Shown: positions 51,177 through 61,191, counted from the first letter of the stretch. The stretch: DNA of 64,000 nt from Neobacillus sp. CF12 (GCF_030348765.1 NZ_JAUCEU010000007.1:924501-988500), one strand, 5' to 3'. Numbers and translations are program-made. The notes: generated from the sequence alone by a model not told the origin.

Positions 51177-51668
51177 ATGCAGTATAGTATTGGCGTTGAG
51201 TATGCACTTCATTGCCTCGTTTATTTAATTGATATTCCTGAGGATTCTCCCACTGGAATAAAGGAACTTTCCTTTTTTCAAGGAATTTCTGATACATATC
51301 TCTCAAAAATCTTTAGTAAATTATCAAAGTCAGGTATTGTTAAGTCAGTTCCTGGGGTTAAGGGTGGCTATAGACTATCTAAGTCTCCAGAAGAAATATC
51401 CTTTTGGGATGTAATTGAAGCAGTTGAAGGTCCTAAACCGATTTTTCAATGTAAAAATATTAAAGATAATGGTTATTTGTATCGAGAAAATTGCTGTTCG
51501 GCTCCCTCCTCTTGTACGATTAATTTAGTTATGCTCTCTGCAGAGGAAAAAATGCGTGATTTCCTGCGCAGTAAAACACTTGCCTGGTTAAATAAGGAGC
51601 TTGATACTGTCTTACCTAAACAAATCCGTGAAGATACTCGGAAATTCTTTTCAAAGAGCAACAATTAA
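51177..51668 (+). CDS. Rrf2-family transcriptional regulator
   Basis: 163 aa. Winged helix-turn-helix with PTGIKELSFFQGISDTYLSK and KSVPGVKGGYRLSKSPEEIS; between the DNA-binding part and the dimer helix lies a Cys-rich segment FQCKNIKDNGYLYRENCCSA ... SCTIN that might hold a cluster or act as thiol sensor. GAAGGTG precedes ATG. A decayed copy is found at 46393-46882. Confidence 0.9.
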   Translation: MQYSIGVEYALHCLVYLIDIPEDSPTGIKELSFFQGISDTYLSKIFSKLSKSGIVKSVPGVKGGYRLSKSPEEISFWDVIEAVEGPKPIFQCKNIKDNGYLYRENCCSAPSSCTINLVMLSAEEKMRDFLRSKTLAWLNKELDTVLPKQIREDTRKFFSKSNN

Positions 51669-51671
51669 AAA

Positions 51672-51719
51672 ACCTCTCGTTAGATTCTTACATTAAGAGA
51701 ATCCTGCGAGAGGTTTTTT
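51672..51719 (+). terminator. Terminator after rrf2
   Basis: AACCTCTCG / CGAGAGGTTTTTTA hairpin directly past the stop. Confidence 0.8.
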
Positions 51720-51809
51720 ATATTGCAATTATAAAAATGTGAAAGTGAATACAATCTTTAGTTAGTAAAATAATAAGTATTGACAACAATTTAGGGAGCA
51801 CATTTGTTT

Positions 51810-53324
51810 ATGCTAAAGAAAAAAAATGATCAGAACCCTGCTGAAAATCAAACCACTGCTGAAATAGTGAAAAAAGCAAAGAAATCATCTGATTTTAAAG
51901 AAATAAAAAAACAGGTTTCAGGAGTCCAAATAAGTATTTTATACTTCAGTACTCTTATCGAACATAAGACGATGGAACGTGTATTTCTACCCTATATAAA
52001 TGAATGTGAAAAACAGAAAAACCACTCTTTCGATATTAATCATTTCAAAAATAACCTTCCTCTTGAAGATGTAATTAGCACTCAGGACGCAAAAGAAATC
52101 GAAGATAAAATTCATCAAGGATATGTACTTATTTCATTTGAAAATAACTCTGAAGAATTTCTATTAGTAAACGTGAGCAATTTATCTGAAGGGATTAGAA
52201 AAACGAATGAAACGGAAAATGAGTTTAGTGTTACAGGTCCGAAAATAGGGTTTGTTGAGAGCCTGGATACGAATATACTTTTACTTCGAAGTAAGTTAAA
52301 ATCGCCCTTATTAACGACTGAAGAGTTTGTTCTAGGCACATTGTCAAAAACAAGGGTTACCATTGTCTATTTAGATGGCATAACAAATGAAAAACATATA
52401 GAAACCGTCAAAAAAAGAATCTCCGAAATCGATTTTGATATTATCTGGGATTCTTCTGCCATTGACCAAATCATAAGAGATAATTCAAACACTCCCTTTC
52501 CGCTTTATGTTTCTTCCGAGAGGCTGGATAGAATATCTTACACACTTTCTATTGGCCAAGTCGTCATATTTTGTGATGGTTCACCACACGCAATATCCGG
52601 GCCTTCTACCATACTCGATTTTTTTATCGCTTCAGAAGATTATTATTATAACTGGGTTATTGGGTCGTTCTTTCGTTTAATCCGAATATTTGGTATCATC
52701 TTTTCAATCTTTTCTTCCTCTATTTATGTTGCGGTTGTGACGTTTCATTTTGAAGTTATTCCCGCGGATTTACTAGGTCCGCTCATAAAGTCCAGAGCAA
52801 ATGTACCATTTCCACCGTTATTAGAGGTTCTTTTTTTAGAAATGACGATTGACTTATTAAGAGAGGCAGGCGCAAGATTGCCTACAAAGGTAGGACAAAC
52901 ATTGGGAATTGTTGGAGGTATTGTCATTGGGCAGGCAGCAGTTGCCGCAGCACTGACGAGTAATATTTTATTAATTATCGTCGCTTTATCAGCGCTAGCA
53001 TCATTTACTACACCAACAATGTCTATGTCCAACACGATTCGATTATTAAGATTTCCCTTTATCATTCTGTCATCCTTGCTGGGCGGTTTAGGTATTATGA
53101 TCGGTTTTGCCGCGCTGCTGTGTCATTTGTTTAAACTAAAATCGTTTGATACTCCTTACATGGTTCCTTTGTATCCGTTTCGGCGCAATAATTTTAAAGA
53201 TAGTTTTATTCGTTCTCCTTTTAGTCAAATCAACAAAAGGCCGGATTTTTTGAAAGCTAAAGATACAATAAAATATACACAAAATGAAAAAATCCAAAAG
53301 AAGGAGGATATTAATGACGAATAA
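51810..53324 (+). CDS. Spore germination protein, GerA family (A subunit)
   Basis: About 504 aa; A component of a germinant receptor in the inner spore membrane. The soluble N-terminal part holds GPKIGFVESLDTNILLLRSK. The membrane domain has four to five helices, with the family signature PFPPLLEVLFLEMTIDLLRE and ARLPTKVGQTLGIVGGIVIG. Start either ATG at 51810 or TTG six bases before it; both follow AGGGAG. First gene of an A-C-B operon; overlaps the next gene by a few codons. The germinant is unknown. Confidence 0.92.
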   Translation: MLKKKNDQNPAENQTTAEIVKKAKKSSDFKEIKKQVSGVQISILYFSTLIEHKTMERVFLPYINECEKQKNHSFDINHFKNNLPLEDVISTQDAKEIEDKIHQGYVLISFENNSEEFLLVNVSNLSEGIRKTNETENEFSVTGPKIGFVESLDTNILLLRSKLKSPLLTTEEFVLGTLSKTRVTIVYLDGITNEKHIETVKKRISEIDFDIIWDSSAIDQIIRDNSNTPFPLYVSSERLDRISYTLSIGQVVIFCDGSPHAISGPSTILDFFIASEDYYYNWVIGSFFRLIRIFGIIFSIFSSSIYVAVVTFHFEVIPADLLGPLIKSRANVPFPPLLEVLFLEMTIDLLREAGARLPTKVGQTLGIVGGIVIGQAAVAAALTSNILLIIVALSALASFTTPTMSMSNTIRLLRFPFIILSSLLGGLGIMIGFAALLCHLFKLKSFDTPYMVPLYPFRRNNFKDSFIRSPFSQINKRPDFLKAKDTIKYTQNEKIQKKEDINDE

Positions 53325-54393
53325 AACTATTGTGAAATTTGGTTTTGTTGTTTTATCGTTACTCCTGTCTGGATGTGTACCTCAAAATATTATTGACGAG
53401 GTATCTTTAATGCATAATATTGGATTCGACCGAGAGAAGAAACTGTTAAAAGGTATTGTAGTCTATCCTGATTATCAACAAGGTAATACGTCTTCTTTAA
53501 TTTCTGCTGTTGCAACGAATCCTTCTAATTTACGTGAAGAACTTGGTTATAAATCTCAATATAAAGTAGAAATGGGGCAATTACGGGTAATTATTTTTGG
53601 AAATAAATTAAGTTCATTCGGTTTAGCTCAAATCCTGGATACCATTTGTAAAGACCCTCAAGTTGGCTTTGTCAGGATTGTCATTTCTAATGATTCACCG
53701 AGCAAAATACTCAAAAACACATTAAATGAGCGTCCACTTTACTTGATGAATTTAATCGACCAAAGCATGAAAAATGAAGGTATTCCCGAATCTAACATCC
53801 ATACGACGTATGATCAATATTTTGGAAGTGGGATAGATATGTCCTTTCCCCTTCTAAAAGTAGACGCTAGCGAAAAAATTAAAGTGGATGGTGTGGGAAT
53901 ATTTAAAGAGGATAAATTAAAATATAAAATTTCAACTAAAGAGGCATTTTTATTAAAAGTAATGACTGATCGAAATAAAGTTGGAGTATATAATTTAAAA
54001 CTTACCAAGAACGGTCGAAGCAGCTACATAGGTGTAAGATCACTTTATGGAAAACATAAAGTTAATATTATTAACGAAAACAATCGTGAAAAGGTAAAAA
54101 TCAATCTAGTTCTAAATGTAGAACTAGGAGGTTTACCAGAATGGATGTCAGTTGAAAATGAGGACGATTTCAGGCTCATAAAGAATGAATTACAGAAATC
54201 AATTTCAAGTGATGCTGCAACACTTCTTAAAAATTTCCAAGCAAATACTGTGGATCCTATAGGCTTGGGCAGGATACACAGTATTAGTCATACAAAATGG
54301 TCTGAAGATGACTTTTATAAGAATATCTACCCTAAAATGACGTTTGATGTAAGTACGAACATAATCATTAGACATGCTGGAGTGGGAAAATAG
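53314..54393 (+). CDS. Germination lipoprotein, Ger(x)C family
   Basis: About 360 aa; C component of the receptor, anchored by its lipobox LLLSGC. The fold of three domains is suggested by EEVSLMHNIGFDREKKLL-type start, the middle TYDQYFGSGIDMSFPLLKVD and the end DPIGLGRIHSISHTKW. GGAGG precedes the ATG at 53314. It overlaps the A gene at its start and the B gene by one base. Confidence 0.9.
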   Translation: MTNKTIVKFGFVVLSLLLSGCVPQNIIDEVSLMHNIGFDREKKLLKGIVVYPDYQQGNTSSLISAVATNPSNLREELGYKSQYKVEMGQLRVIIFGNKLSSFGLAQILDTICKDPQVGFVRIVISNDSPSKILKNTLNERPLYLMNLIDQSMKNEGIPESNIHTTYDQYFGSGIDMSFPLLKVDASEKIKVDGVGIFKEDKLKYKISTKEAFLLKVMTDRNKVGVYNLKLTKNGRSSYIGVRSLYGKHKVNIINENNREKVKINLVLNVELGGLPEWMSVENEDDFRLIKNELQKSISSDAATLLKNFQANTVDPIGLGRIHSISHTKWSEDDFYKNIYPKMTFDVSTNIIIRHAGVGK

Positions 54394-55496
54394 TGAGCGT
54401 AAATGTAAAAGAACAATTCCAAGTATCTACTTTTTTTACTTTCTTTTTAGTTCACGCTTCACAAACTGGCATTGGCATTTTAAACTACCAAGCCGAAATC
54501 AGTAAATATGCAAAACAGGATGCCTGGATATCATTAATCATATCGGGAGTTTCTATTCATTTCATCCTTTTTATCATCTTTAAAATGTTAGATTCCCAAA
54601 ATAACGATTTAGTAGCTGTTCACCAGTACTGTTTTGGACGGGTCTTCGGAAGTGTGCTCTCCATACTGGTTTTATGCTATTTCTGGCTTGCCTCGTTTAC
54701 CGTTTTTCGAACGTATATTGTAGTGATACAAACATGGGTTTATCCGACAATTAAAACTTGGCAGCTGAGCATCATATTCGGTGTTCTGTTATTTTATATC
54801 GTATCAAGTGGATTCCGTATATTAACAGGCTTCAGCTTCTGGGGAGTCATATTACCATCTTTATTATTTGTACTCATATATTTCCCCATGAAACATATGA
54901 ACTACATCTATTTACTGCCCGTTTTCAGTCATCCTATCAAGGATATACTCTTATCTGCAAAGTCTTCAACTTTGCTTTTTCTCGGGTTTGAGTGGTTATT
55001 AATGTACTACCCCTTTATTAAAGGCTCATCAAAAATACCTAAATGGGCATACTTCGGAAATTTATATACGATCCTTGTCTACCTGATCGTAACATTTATT
55101 TCATTTCTCTATTTTAATCAAGATGTTATTGAACAGCTACCATGGGCTACTCTAATGATGGTGAAAATAGTCCATTTTAGTTTTATGGAAAGATTTGAAT
55201 ATGTATTTATTTTTATTTGGCTATTAGTCATCATACCTCCAATGTGTATATCTATGTGGGCTTGTACTAGAATAGCCAAAAGAACATTTTCAATTCCGCC
55301 GAAAGGTTCTTTGCTATTTTTTATTCTTTTAAGCATTATTGCTTCCATAAGTTTGAAAGATATTGAAAGTGTAGATAAGGTTAGTGATATTGCTTCAAAT
55401 GTCGGATTTGTATTTATTTATATATACATACCTCTGCTTTTTATTTCAAAGCAAATTAAGGATCGTTTCTCAAAGAGGAAGATTATAAGTGGTTAG
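54393..55496 (+). CDS. Germination permease-like protein, GerB family
   Basis: 367 aa, ten-helix APC-type transporter relative (spore_permease). NVKEQFQVSTFFTFFLVHAS start and SFLYFNQDVIEQLPWATLMM (the region before helix 8) are typical. It is thought to bind the germinant. GTG start overlapping the stop of gerC by one base. Last gene of the operon, followed by a terminator. Confidence 0.9.
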   Translation: MSVNVKEQFQVSTFFTFFLVHASQTGIGILNYQAEISKYAKQDAWISLIISGVSIHFILFIIFKMLDSQNNDLVAVHQYCFGRVFGSVLSILVLCYFWLASFTVFRTYIVVIQTWVYPTIKTWQLSIIFGVLLFYIVSSGFRILTGFSFWGVILPSLLFVLIYFPMKHMNYIYLLPVFSHPIKDILLSAKSSTLLFLGFEWLLMYYPFIKGSSKIPKWAYFGNLYTILVYLIVTFISFLYFNQDVIEQLPWATLMMVKIVHFSFMERFEYVFIFIWLLVIIPPMCISMWACTRIAKRTFSIPPKGSLLFFILLSIIASISLKDIESVDKVSDIASNVGFVFIYIYIPLLFISKQIKDRFSKRKIISG

Positions 55497-55514
55497 TCCT
55501 TTTTTGTGTATAGG

Positions 55515-55546
55515 AAAAAATCCCTGAAATTGTTCAGGGATTTTTC
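55515..55546. terminator. Terminator between the convergent ger operons
   Basis: AAAAATCCCTGAA / TTCAGGGATTTTT with a four-base loop; works in both directions. Confidence 0.85.
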
Positions 55547-55602
55547 TTTTTCAGATAAAGAAAATAACGATGAAATAATGTTGTACCGCATTATTTTAAA
55601 CC

Positions 55603-56709
55603 TCATTTTGATTTTCCTGTATTAACCAGTTCTACATGTACTTTAACTTTAATATTCAAGCTTGAGTAGATTTTTTCCCATTTCATCTTGTTCCATCTTT
55701 CATATGATAACCGATTACGTACCAGTGTTCCTATTCCGATAGGATCTGTTTGATATTTTTGTAATTTGGTTAATAGCTTTTTTGAATTAGTAATTAAATA
55801 ATTTTCAACCTGTTTCTCGAGTTGTCTTTGATACTTTTCTTCACTTAAATCGATTTCACCAGTGTATTCTAGGACGCTTCCTTTTAAATCTACTATTACT
55901 TCGACCATCATATTCTTTGTTTTACTAGTGTTCACTTTTTTATCATTATTAGAGTTAATATTTCTTAAGAAGAGTTGCTCATTTTTCCCTGACTTATCAT
56001 CATTAATACTAATCATTAAATTTCCATTTTTAATGTCTCCATTTAGAAAGTTAAGAATCTGTGTTTCACTTAAAGTTAGGCGTGTAACATATTGATCTCC
56101 TTTAAAAGAACCTAATCCTTTTAATTCAATGTTCTCGCCTATATATGAAAAAATTGGTAAAACTGGATCAATACCATCGTCGTAATAATCTCTTAAAAAA
56201 CGATATTTATCAGTATTTAAAACTTTATTTTGTGTGCCTAATTTCTCGATGAACGTATAAAGGTATTCAGCATTATCTGGAATAGAGGGCATCTTTTTTT
56301 TTAGTAGTTCTTCGCCTTTTCCCTCCACAATCGCAAATTTAACACGAGTTCCAACTTCTGGATCCCTTGTAAACGACTTAACAATTTTTATAAGTCCCTT
56401 TTTTGACAATTCTTCTCCAAAGAGAATCGTAGTCTGCCCCCCAACTAGCTTTAAATTTGTTGAATTTTGAAGTTTGATGAAGGTTTCATGAGATGATTTT
56501 CCATTAGCAGTCAGGGTCTTAGTACCAGCTTTTCCTTCTTTAGAAACAGTTGGAAAAAGGACCGTTGTCTTTATTGGATTTTTTCCACTTTCAGACAGAT
56601 CGTAGGCAACAGATTCAATTATTGCTAAATCTTCAATAACATTACTTGCTCCACAACCTGTTAAAAACAAACAACATAATACGTTCAAAACAGTAAGTTT
56701 ATTTTGCAT
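55603..56709 (-). CDS. Germination lipoprotein, Ger(x)C family
   Basis: 368 aa. The lipobox is LFLTGC near residue 19. IEDLAIIESVAYDLSESGKN, YYDDGIDPVLPIFSYIGENI and DPIGIGTLVRNRLSYERWNK place it in the family. Third gene of the minus-strand A-B-C operon and overlapping gerB by 11 bases. Only distantly similar to the C subunit at 53314. Confidence 0.9.
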   Translation of the reverse strand: MQNKLTVLNVLCCLFLTGCGASNVIEDLAIIESVAYDLSESGKNPIKTTVLFPTVSKEGKAGTKTLTANGKSSHETFIKLQNSTNLKLVGGQTTILFGEELSKKGLIKIVKSFTRDPEVGTRVKFAIVEGKGEELLKKKMPSIPDNAEYLYTFIEKLGTQNKVLNTDKYRFLRDYYDDGIDPVLPIFSYIGENIELKGLGSFKGDQYVTRLTLSETQILNFLNGDIKNGNLMISINDDKSGKNEQLFLRNINSNNDKKVNTSKTKNMMVEVIVDLKGSVLEYTGEIDLSEEKYQRQLEKQVENYLITNSKKLLTKLQKYQTDPIGIGTLVRNRLSYERWNKMKWEKIYSSLNIKVKVHVELVNTGKSK

Positions 56710-57787
56710 TATTTATCCCCTTATGGTTCCTAAGAATTTGAATAAAAAGGATGCATAGCACAAAAATTGGTAATGCCCAAGCAATGCCAATACCGCAATA
56801 ACTCAGCCACTTTAACCATTTCTCGACATCCACCAAGGAATCTTGGATCAAAGCGAGGATTAATCCACATGTTAGTATTATGAATAACCAAAAATCAGGC
56901 TTAATACTTTTAATCATATTTCCCAAAATTTGCTGAGCTCCCCAGAAATATAGTGCCATTATAGATAATATCTTGAACGCTAAAACGGAAAAACAGAGAT
57001 TTTCTGCTCTTGTAAGGAATGCAACTTCTGTATATTCAAACAATGTCATAACTGGGAATATATCATTTAATATTTGAGCGAAGCTAAAAAAGCCAAAGCA
57101 GATAAAGGTAATAATGAAATAGACCATTGTGGATAGAAAATTCCCTATAAAAAGAGCCTTTGTCCACTTTTTTTCTACCATAGGGAAAAAAAGGATAGAA
57201 ACTTCAAAACCCAAAAAGGCTGAATAAACATCAAGTGCCCCCTTAAAAAAATCTGTTTCTCCTTTAAAAATGAAAGTCGTATAACGTGCAAATTCAAATT
57301 CTGGAATAAGATAAAATAGCAAAAAAATCATCGGTTGTAAGATTGCGCATAGAACTACAATGGCTTTAGCCATCTTGTAGATGCCACCTCTTAATAATTG
57401 AAAACTAAGAAAAATAAAGAACATAATAAAAAGTGAGGCAGGTAAAGCTGGGAAAAACATCATTTTATATATGTAGATATATGCACTCATAATCATGCTT
57501 GCCAATCCAATCCAAACACCAATGATAAACAAATAGAAGGGCACCATTACCCATTTGGGAACCGTGACTTCAATGATTTCAAACATGGACCTTCCTTTAC
57601 CCAGCTTATAAATGATCGCAATCATCATAATATTAATATTAACGAATACGAAAATGAAAATAATACTTAACCAGCCATTCGTGCCGAAATTTTCCGCAAC
57701 TAATCGAGGTAAACTATACAAGACTAGACCATTTTGAATCATATAGATTAGTATAGATATTTGAAGCGGATGGAGTCGTTCCTTCAT
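56699..57787 (-). CDS. Germination permease-like protein, GerB family
   Basis: 362 aa with ten helices. Start HPLQISILIYMIQNGLVLYS; the FSFAQILNDIFPVMTLFEYT region before helix 8 matches spore_permease proteins. It lies 10 bases after gerA and overlaps gerC. Would form the ligand-binding part of the second receptor. Confidence 0.9.
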   Translation of the reverse strand: MKERLHPLQISILIYMIQNGLVLYSLPRLVAENFGTNGWLSIIFIFVFVNINIMMIAIIYKLGKGRSMFEIIEVTVPKWVMVPFYLFIIGVWIGLASMIMSAYIYIYKMMFFPALPASLFIMFFIFLSFQLLRGGIYKMAKAIVVLCAILQPMIFLLFYLIPEFEFARYTTFIFKGETDFFKGALDVYSAFLGFEVSILFFPMVEKKWTKALFIGNFLSTMVYFIITFICFGFFSFAQILNDIFPVMTLFEYTEVAFLTRAENLCFSVLAFKILSIMALYFWGAQQILGNMIKSIKPDFWLFIILTCGLILALIQDSLVDVEKWLKWLSYCGIGIAWALPIFVLCILFIQILRNHKGINNAK

Positions 57788-57797
57788 ATTATCACCA

Positions 57798-59312
57798 TTA
57801 ACTCCTCTCTTTTTCGAAATCGTTTTGCATCGATGGCTGCCCCTTCTTTATTATATTAAATGGCCCTCTTATAATACTTTCCATCCAATCTTTGAGAAAG
57901 GTAGGAGAAATCGGCATAAAATAAGGTGAAGATAAATTTGTTAATCCTGTTAAATGAATGATTATTATACCTAAAGCGAAAAAAATCCCAATATTCCCCA
58001 TAAATCCTGCCATTAAAATAAAAAGGAACCGAACGATTCTAATGGAGGAACTCATAATATAACTTGGGACTATGAATGAAGCAATGGCCGAAACTGCTAC
58101 AACAATTATTAAAATATTGCTAGTAATCCCTGCTTCAACAGCTGCCTGGCCAATCACAATACCGCCTACAATTCCAATTGTTTGACCAATTTTAGTAGGA
58201 AGTCTCGCACCCGCCTCCCTTAGCAGTTCAATTACAATTTCTAAAAATATAGCTTCAATGATAGGCGGAAATGGTACTCTGCTCCTAGACTGCATAATGC
58301 TTTGAAGCAGGGATTGTGGAATCATTTCGAAATGATAAGTGCATATAGAGACATAAAAAGCTGTGAGTATTAATGTTATAAATAAGGCTAGGTAACGTAG
58401 AATTCTAACCCCAGTTCCTAAAATCCAACGTTGATTATAGTCATCTGGGGACTTAAAAAAATCAAAGAAACTAGAAGGAGTACAAAAAATGTTTGGACTA
58501 TCATCGGTAAGTCCGATTATCTTTCCAGAATATAGTTTTGCCACAGCTACATCAGGTCTTTCAGTGGTATAAAATTGTGGGAATGGTGAATATTGATAAT
58601 CATCAATTATTTGAATCAAAACATTGGAGTCAGGGATGGAATCAACTTTTACTGATTGAATCCTCTCTTTTAGCTGATTTACAATATCCATTTTTGCAAT
58701 ACCCTCAATATAGATTAAAAGTACTTTTGTTTTTGAAATTTCTCCAACAGATAACTGAATCATTTTTAAGCGGGGACTTCTGACTCTTCGTCTAATCAAC
58801 GAAACATTCGTTTTTAATGCCTCATTAAATGAATCATGTGGTCCATTTATTACAGACTCTGTTTCTGACTGTGAAATGGAACGTTCTTCTAATCCAGCAA
58901 CATTTATTAGATAGGAATTCTCCCCAGCGAACATAGACACATTACCATCTAATATTCCTTTTATTACTTTTTCGTGATTATTTTCTTGTTTAAACAATGA
59001 TTGTTGAAAAGATTGTTCTAAATTATGAATTGACATTTCTCTTAATGGTGAAAGTATTTCCCACTCTAATGTGTTGGAATCAACTAATGAATTTAAATAA
59101 ACGATGTGGATTTCGTCATGATTAAATGAACGATGAACAAGATCAAAACTATCGCCAAAGTCTGATAGTGTCTTTTGGTAGGTTGCTTTAGTAATTGATT
59201 TTTCATTAGAAGCTTGTTTATTACTACTCAAATGATGCTTATTATTTATATGATTAGAATCCGTCTTTTCTTGAAAGACCATCTTTTTAACTATAGCTCG
59301 TAAGCGACCCAT
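57798..59312 (-). CDS. Spore germination protein, GerA family (A subunit)
   Basis: 504 aa. Longer hydrophilic N-terminus, rich in Asn and His, then GPHDSFNEALKTNVSLIRRR and the membrane signature PFPPIIEAIFLEIVIELLRE ... ARLPTKIGQTIGIVGGIVIG. AAGGAAGGAA precedes ATG. First gene of the A-B-C operon. The region before it (59313-59460) is AT-rich and should carry a forespore promoter, which I cannot pin down by eye. Confidence 0.92.
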   Translation of the reverse strand: MGRLRAIVKKMVFQEKTDSNHINNKHHLSSNKQASNEKSITKATYQKTLSDFGDSFDLVHRSFNHDEIHIVYLNSLVDSNTLEWEILSPLREMSIHNLEQSFQQSLFKQENNHEKVIKGILDGNVSMFAGENSYLINVAGLEERSISQSETESVINGPHDSFNEALKTNVSLIRRRVRSPRLKMIQLSVGEISKTKVLLIYIEGIAKMDIVNQLKERIQSVKVDSIPDSNVLIQIIDDYQYSPFPQFYTTERPDVAVAKLYSGKIIGLTDDSPNIFCTPSSFFDFFKSPDDYNQRWILGTGVRILRYLALFITLILTAFYVSICTYHFEMIPQSLLQSIMQSRSRVPFPPIIEAIFLEIVIELLREAGARLPTKIGQTIGIVGGIVIGQAAVEAGITSNILIIVVAVSAIASFIVPSYIMSSSIRIVRFLFILMAGFMGNIGIFFALGIIIIHLTGLTNLSSPYFMPISPTFLKDWMESIIRGPFNIIKKGQPSMQNDFEKERS

Positions 59313-59460
59313 TCAAGTTCCTTCCTTTTAACCGATATAATTTCTATTATTTACTATTAATTTTTCAAATATGTATATAGACACCTTTACAATATATCTA
59401 GACTTCCTTATATATTACATGCTTTGAAATAGTATTATAAATTCACAAACCCTTAAATAA

Positions 59461-59503
59461 AAAAAATGACCAACAAAATAGCAACTAATTTGTCGGTCAT
59501 TTT
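59461..59503. terminator. Terminator hairpin
   Basis: AAAATGACC-AACAAA / TTTGT-CGGTCATTTT; long stem with A/T runs, in the gap between the ger operon start and the DUF1904 gene. Confidence 0.7.
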
Positions 59504-59662
59504 AAATTACATTTTATAATGTCTATGGTGCTACCTCGATTTTGTGGATGTCGGTTTCTTCATTGGATTCTTTCAAATACTCTAATACTCGCTAGGCACT
59601 ATTGAGAGCCACAAAAGGAGACGTTAATGGCACGCCATTTTTATACTTTAAAATCTTTTTCT

Positions 59663-59998
59663 TTATGAAGAGGCAAAACTTTTACCGTTTAGATAATACG
59701 CGGACTCCTGAAAGGTGCTGAAAGCGACTTCTACCTCAGGAATTCCGAGTGCGTGAATATGTTTGGTTACAATTTTGGCAAATTGGTCCTGAATCTCCTG
59801 ACCGCGTTCGAACCATTTTACTTCAATCAATGGGTATCCTTGAACTTCATCACCAGCAAACACATAGGTTGATTGGACAATTTCTAAGGTAAAATTGTCC
59901 GTTCCACATGCACATAAATCCGCTAATTCTTGAACGAATAAAGTACTAATTGTTTTTACCTGATCAACTGTAACCCCTCTAATAATTATATGTGGCAT
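59663..59998 (-). CDS. DUF1904 protein
   Basis: 111 aa, tautomerase-like fold. MPHIIIRGVTVDQVKTIS start (Pro2 exposed after Met removal, as in tautomerases), middle TLEIVQSTYVFAGDEVQGYP, end EVEVAFSTFQESAYYLNG. AGGAGG precedes ATG. A truncated near-identical copy lies at 36979-37205. Function unknown. Confidence 0.88.
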   Translation of the reverse strand: MPHIIIRGVTVDQVKTISTLFVQELADLCACGTDNFTLEIVQSTYVFAGDEVQGYPLIEVKWFERGQEIQDQFAKIVTKHIHALGIPEVEVAFSTFQESAYYLNGKSFASS

Positions 59999-60105
59999 AC
60001 AAATCCTCCTTGATTTGACTGATGAATTTTAATAAATTGGTGGTTCCTGGCTCTTATTTCTTATACTCGAGAAATGTGGATTAAACACTAGCCCATTATT
60101 TTATT

Positions 60106-60268
60106 TCCCACAGCATTTTTTATATTTTTTTCCGCTGCCGCATGGGCATGGATCATTTCGACCTACTTTAGGTTCCTTTTCTACAGGTACGTTTCATGAA
60201 GTACAGTTTCTTGGATTAAAGGATCACTGCTAAGTAAGTGTGGTTTAATCTTTTCTAAAAATGACATG
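60106..60268 (-). pseudogene. SEC-C motif protein gene with internal deletion
   Basis: The start MSFLEKIKPHLLSSDPLIQE is joined, out of frame, to the zinc-binding end [20 protein letters not shown]. Full-length relatives are several hundred residues long, so most of the gene has been deleted. Confidence 0.75.
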
Positions 60269-60286
60269 TTAATATTCCTTTCCATT

Positions 60287-60619
60287 CTATTCTCGAATAA
60301 ACCAAACCTTCGATATTACATTATCATTTACTTCATAAATAGCCATTAAGCTCATACTTTCTCCTGTTATTCCATTGGTTGCAATTTCCCAATCGATGAC
60401 TTTATTACCAACGATCGAACGATTTTTTAATTCCGCAAACATTTTCTTCTTGAAGGTTTCAGTATACCTTTCGATTAGCGCCTGTTTGCCACTTAATGTA
60501 AGTGTATTATCCGGGAAGGTATAAACCGTAATATCGTCGGAATATGTACTAGCGAAGCCTTCTATATCTTGAGTGTTGTAAAATTCTATTTGCTGTTGGA
60601 CTACTTTTTCAATGGACAT
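60287..60619 (-). CDS. NTF2-like / SnoaL-type protein
   Basis: 110 aa cone-shaped fold of the nuclear-transport-factor-2 superfamily: VVQQQIEFYNTQDIEGFAST, ADD-like SDDITVYTFPDN, and the strand pair VIDWEIATNGITGESMSLMA ... YEVNDNVISKVWFIRE. Probably complete. GGGAG precedes ATG. Enzyme activity (isomerase, hydrolase) cannot be assigned. Confidence 0.85.
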   Translation of the reverse strand: MSIEKVVQQQIEFYNTQDIEGFASTYSDDITVYTFPDNTLTLSGKQALIERYTETFKKKMFAELKNRSIVGNKVIDWEIATNGITGESMSLMAIYEVNDNVISKVWFIRE

Positions 60620-60734
60620 TATTCGACTCCCTTCTAATTTTTTGTAATATTATTTTATAGTACTTCTGCCTTTTGGTACACTCTCCCTTATTATATCGTA
60701 AAAATGGATAAATTTATAAATCGTAGTTAACCAC

Positions 60735-60800
60735 ACATATCTCCCCTTTTCATCAAATGATTGTTTGAAATCAGTCATTTTTAAAAAAGTGGGTCCATTG
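60735..60800 (-). pseudogene. DUF3291 gene remnant (3' end)
   Basis: Encodes NGPTFLKMTDFKQSFDEKGR in one frame, the counterpart of the end of the DUF3291 protein at 35747. All of the upstream part is missing. Confidence 0.6.
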
Positions 60801-60927
60801 TTTAAAGTTAACAGTTCTCAATAACCTTCACATATGATAGTCTAAAATTATCAATATTTACCAGTTATAAACTATTGAAAGCTGGGTAAAAGGTGCTTTT
60901 AGAAATACTAGAGAGTATTGGTTAACA

Positions 60928-61191
60928 ATGGCTGGGATTATTCGGGGGATGCCCGACGAAGGTCGAATTAATAGAAACATAGAGATTTTAAAATCTAAAG
61001 AATGGTTTTTAAAAATGTACCAAAACAATGAAGAATTCTCTTTAAAAGATGAAACCGTTCGATACAAAATTGGTTGGACGAATGTTAAAAAAGCATTAAA
61101 AACTTATAAAGGGACATATAAGCTAAAAAAGAAAATACATGAAGCCATAAATATTACAAAAAGTTTATGGGAGGTAGCATTTGAGAACTGA
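60928..61191 (+). CDS. Unknown protein fragment, 87 aa
   Basis: A coding frame (GRINRNIEILKSKEWFLKMY, then WTNVKKALKTYKGTYKLKKK) which also reads well upstream of the ATG (ESWVKGAFRNTREYWLT) until a stop at about 60866. There is no ribosome binding site at the ATG, so the gene is likely truncated at its 5' end. Basic, helical. It overlaps the nucleotidyltransferase gene by 11 bases. Not recognised. Confidence 0.45.
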   Translation: MAGIIRGMPDEGRINRNIEILKSKEWFLKMYQNNEEFSLKDETVRYKIGWTNVKKALKTYKGTYKLKKKIHEAINITKSLWEVAFEN

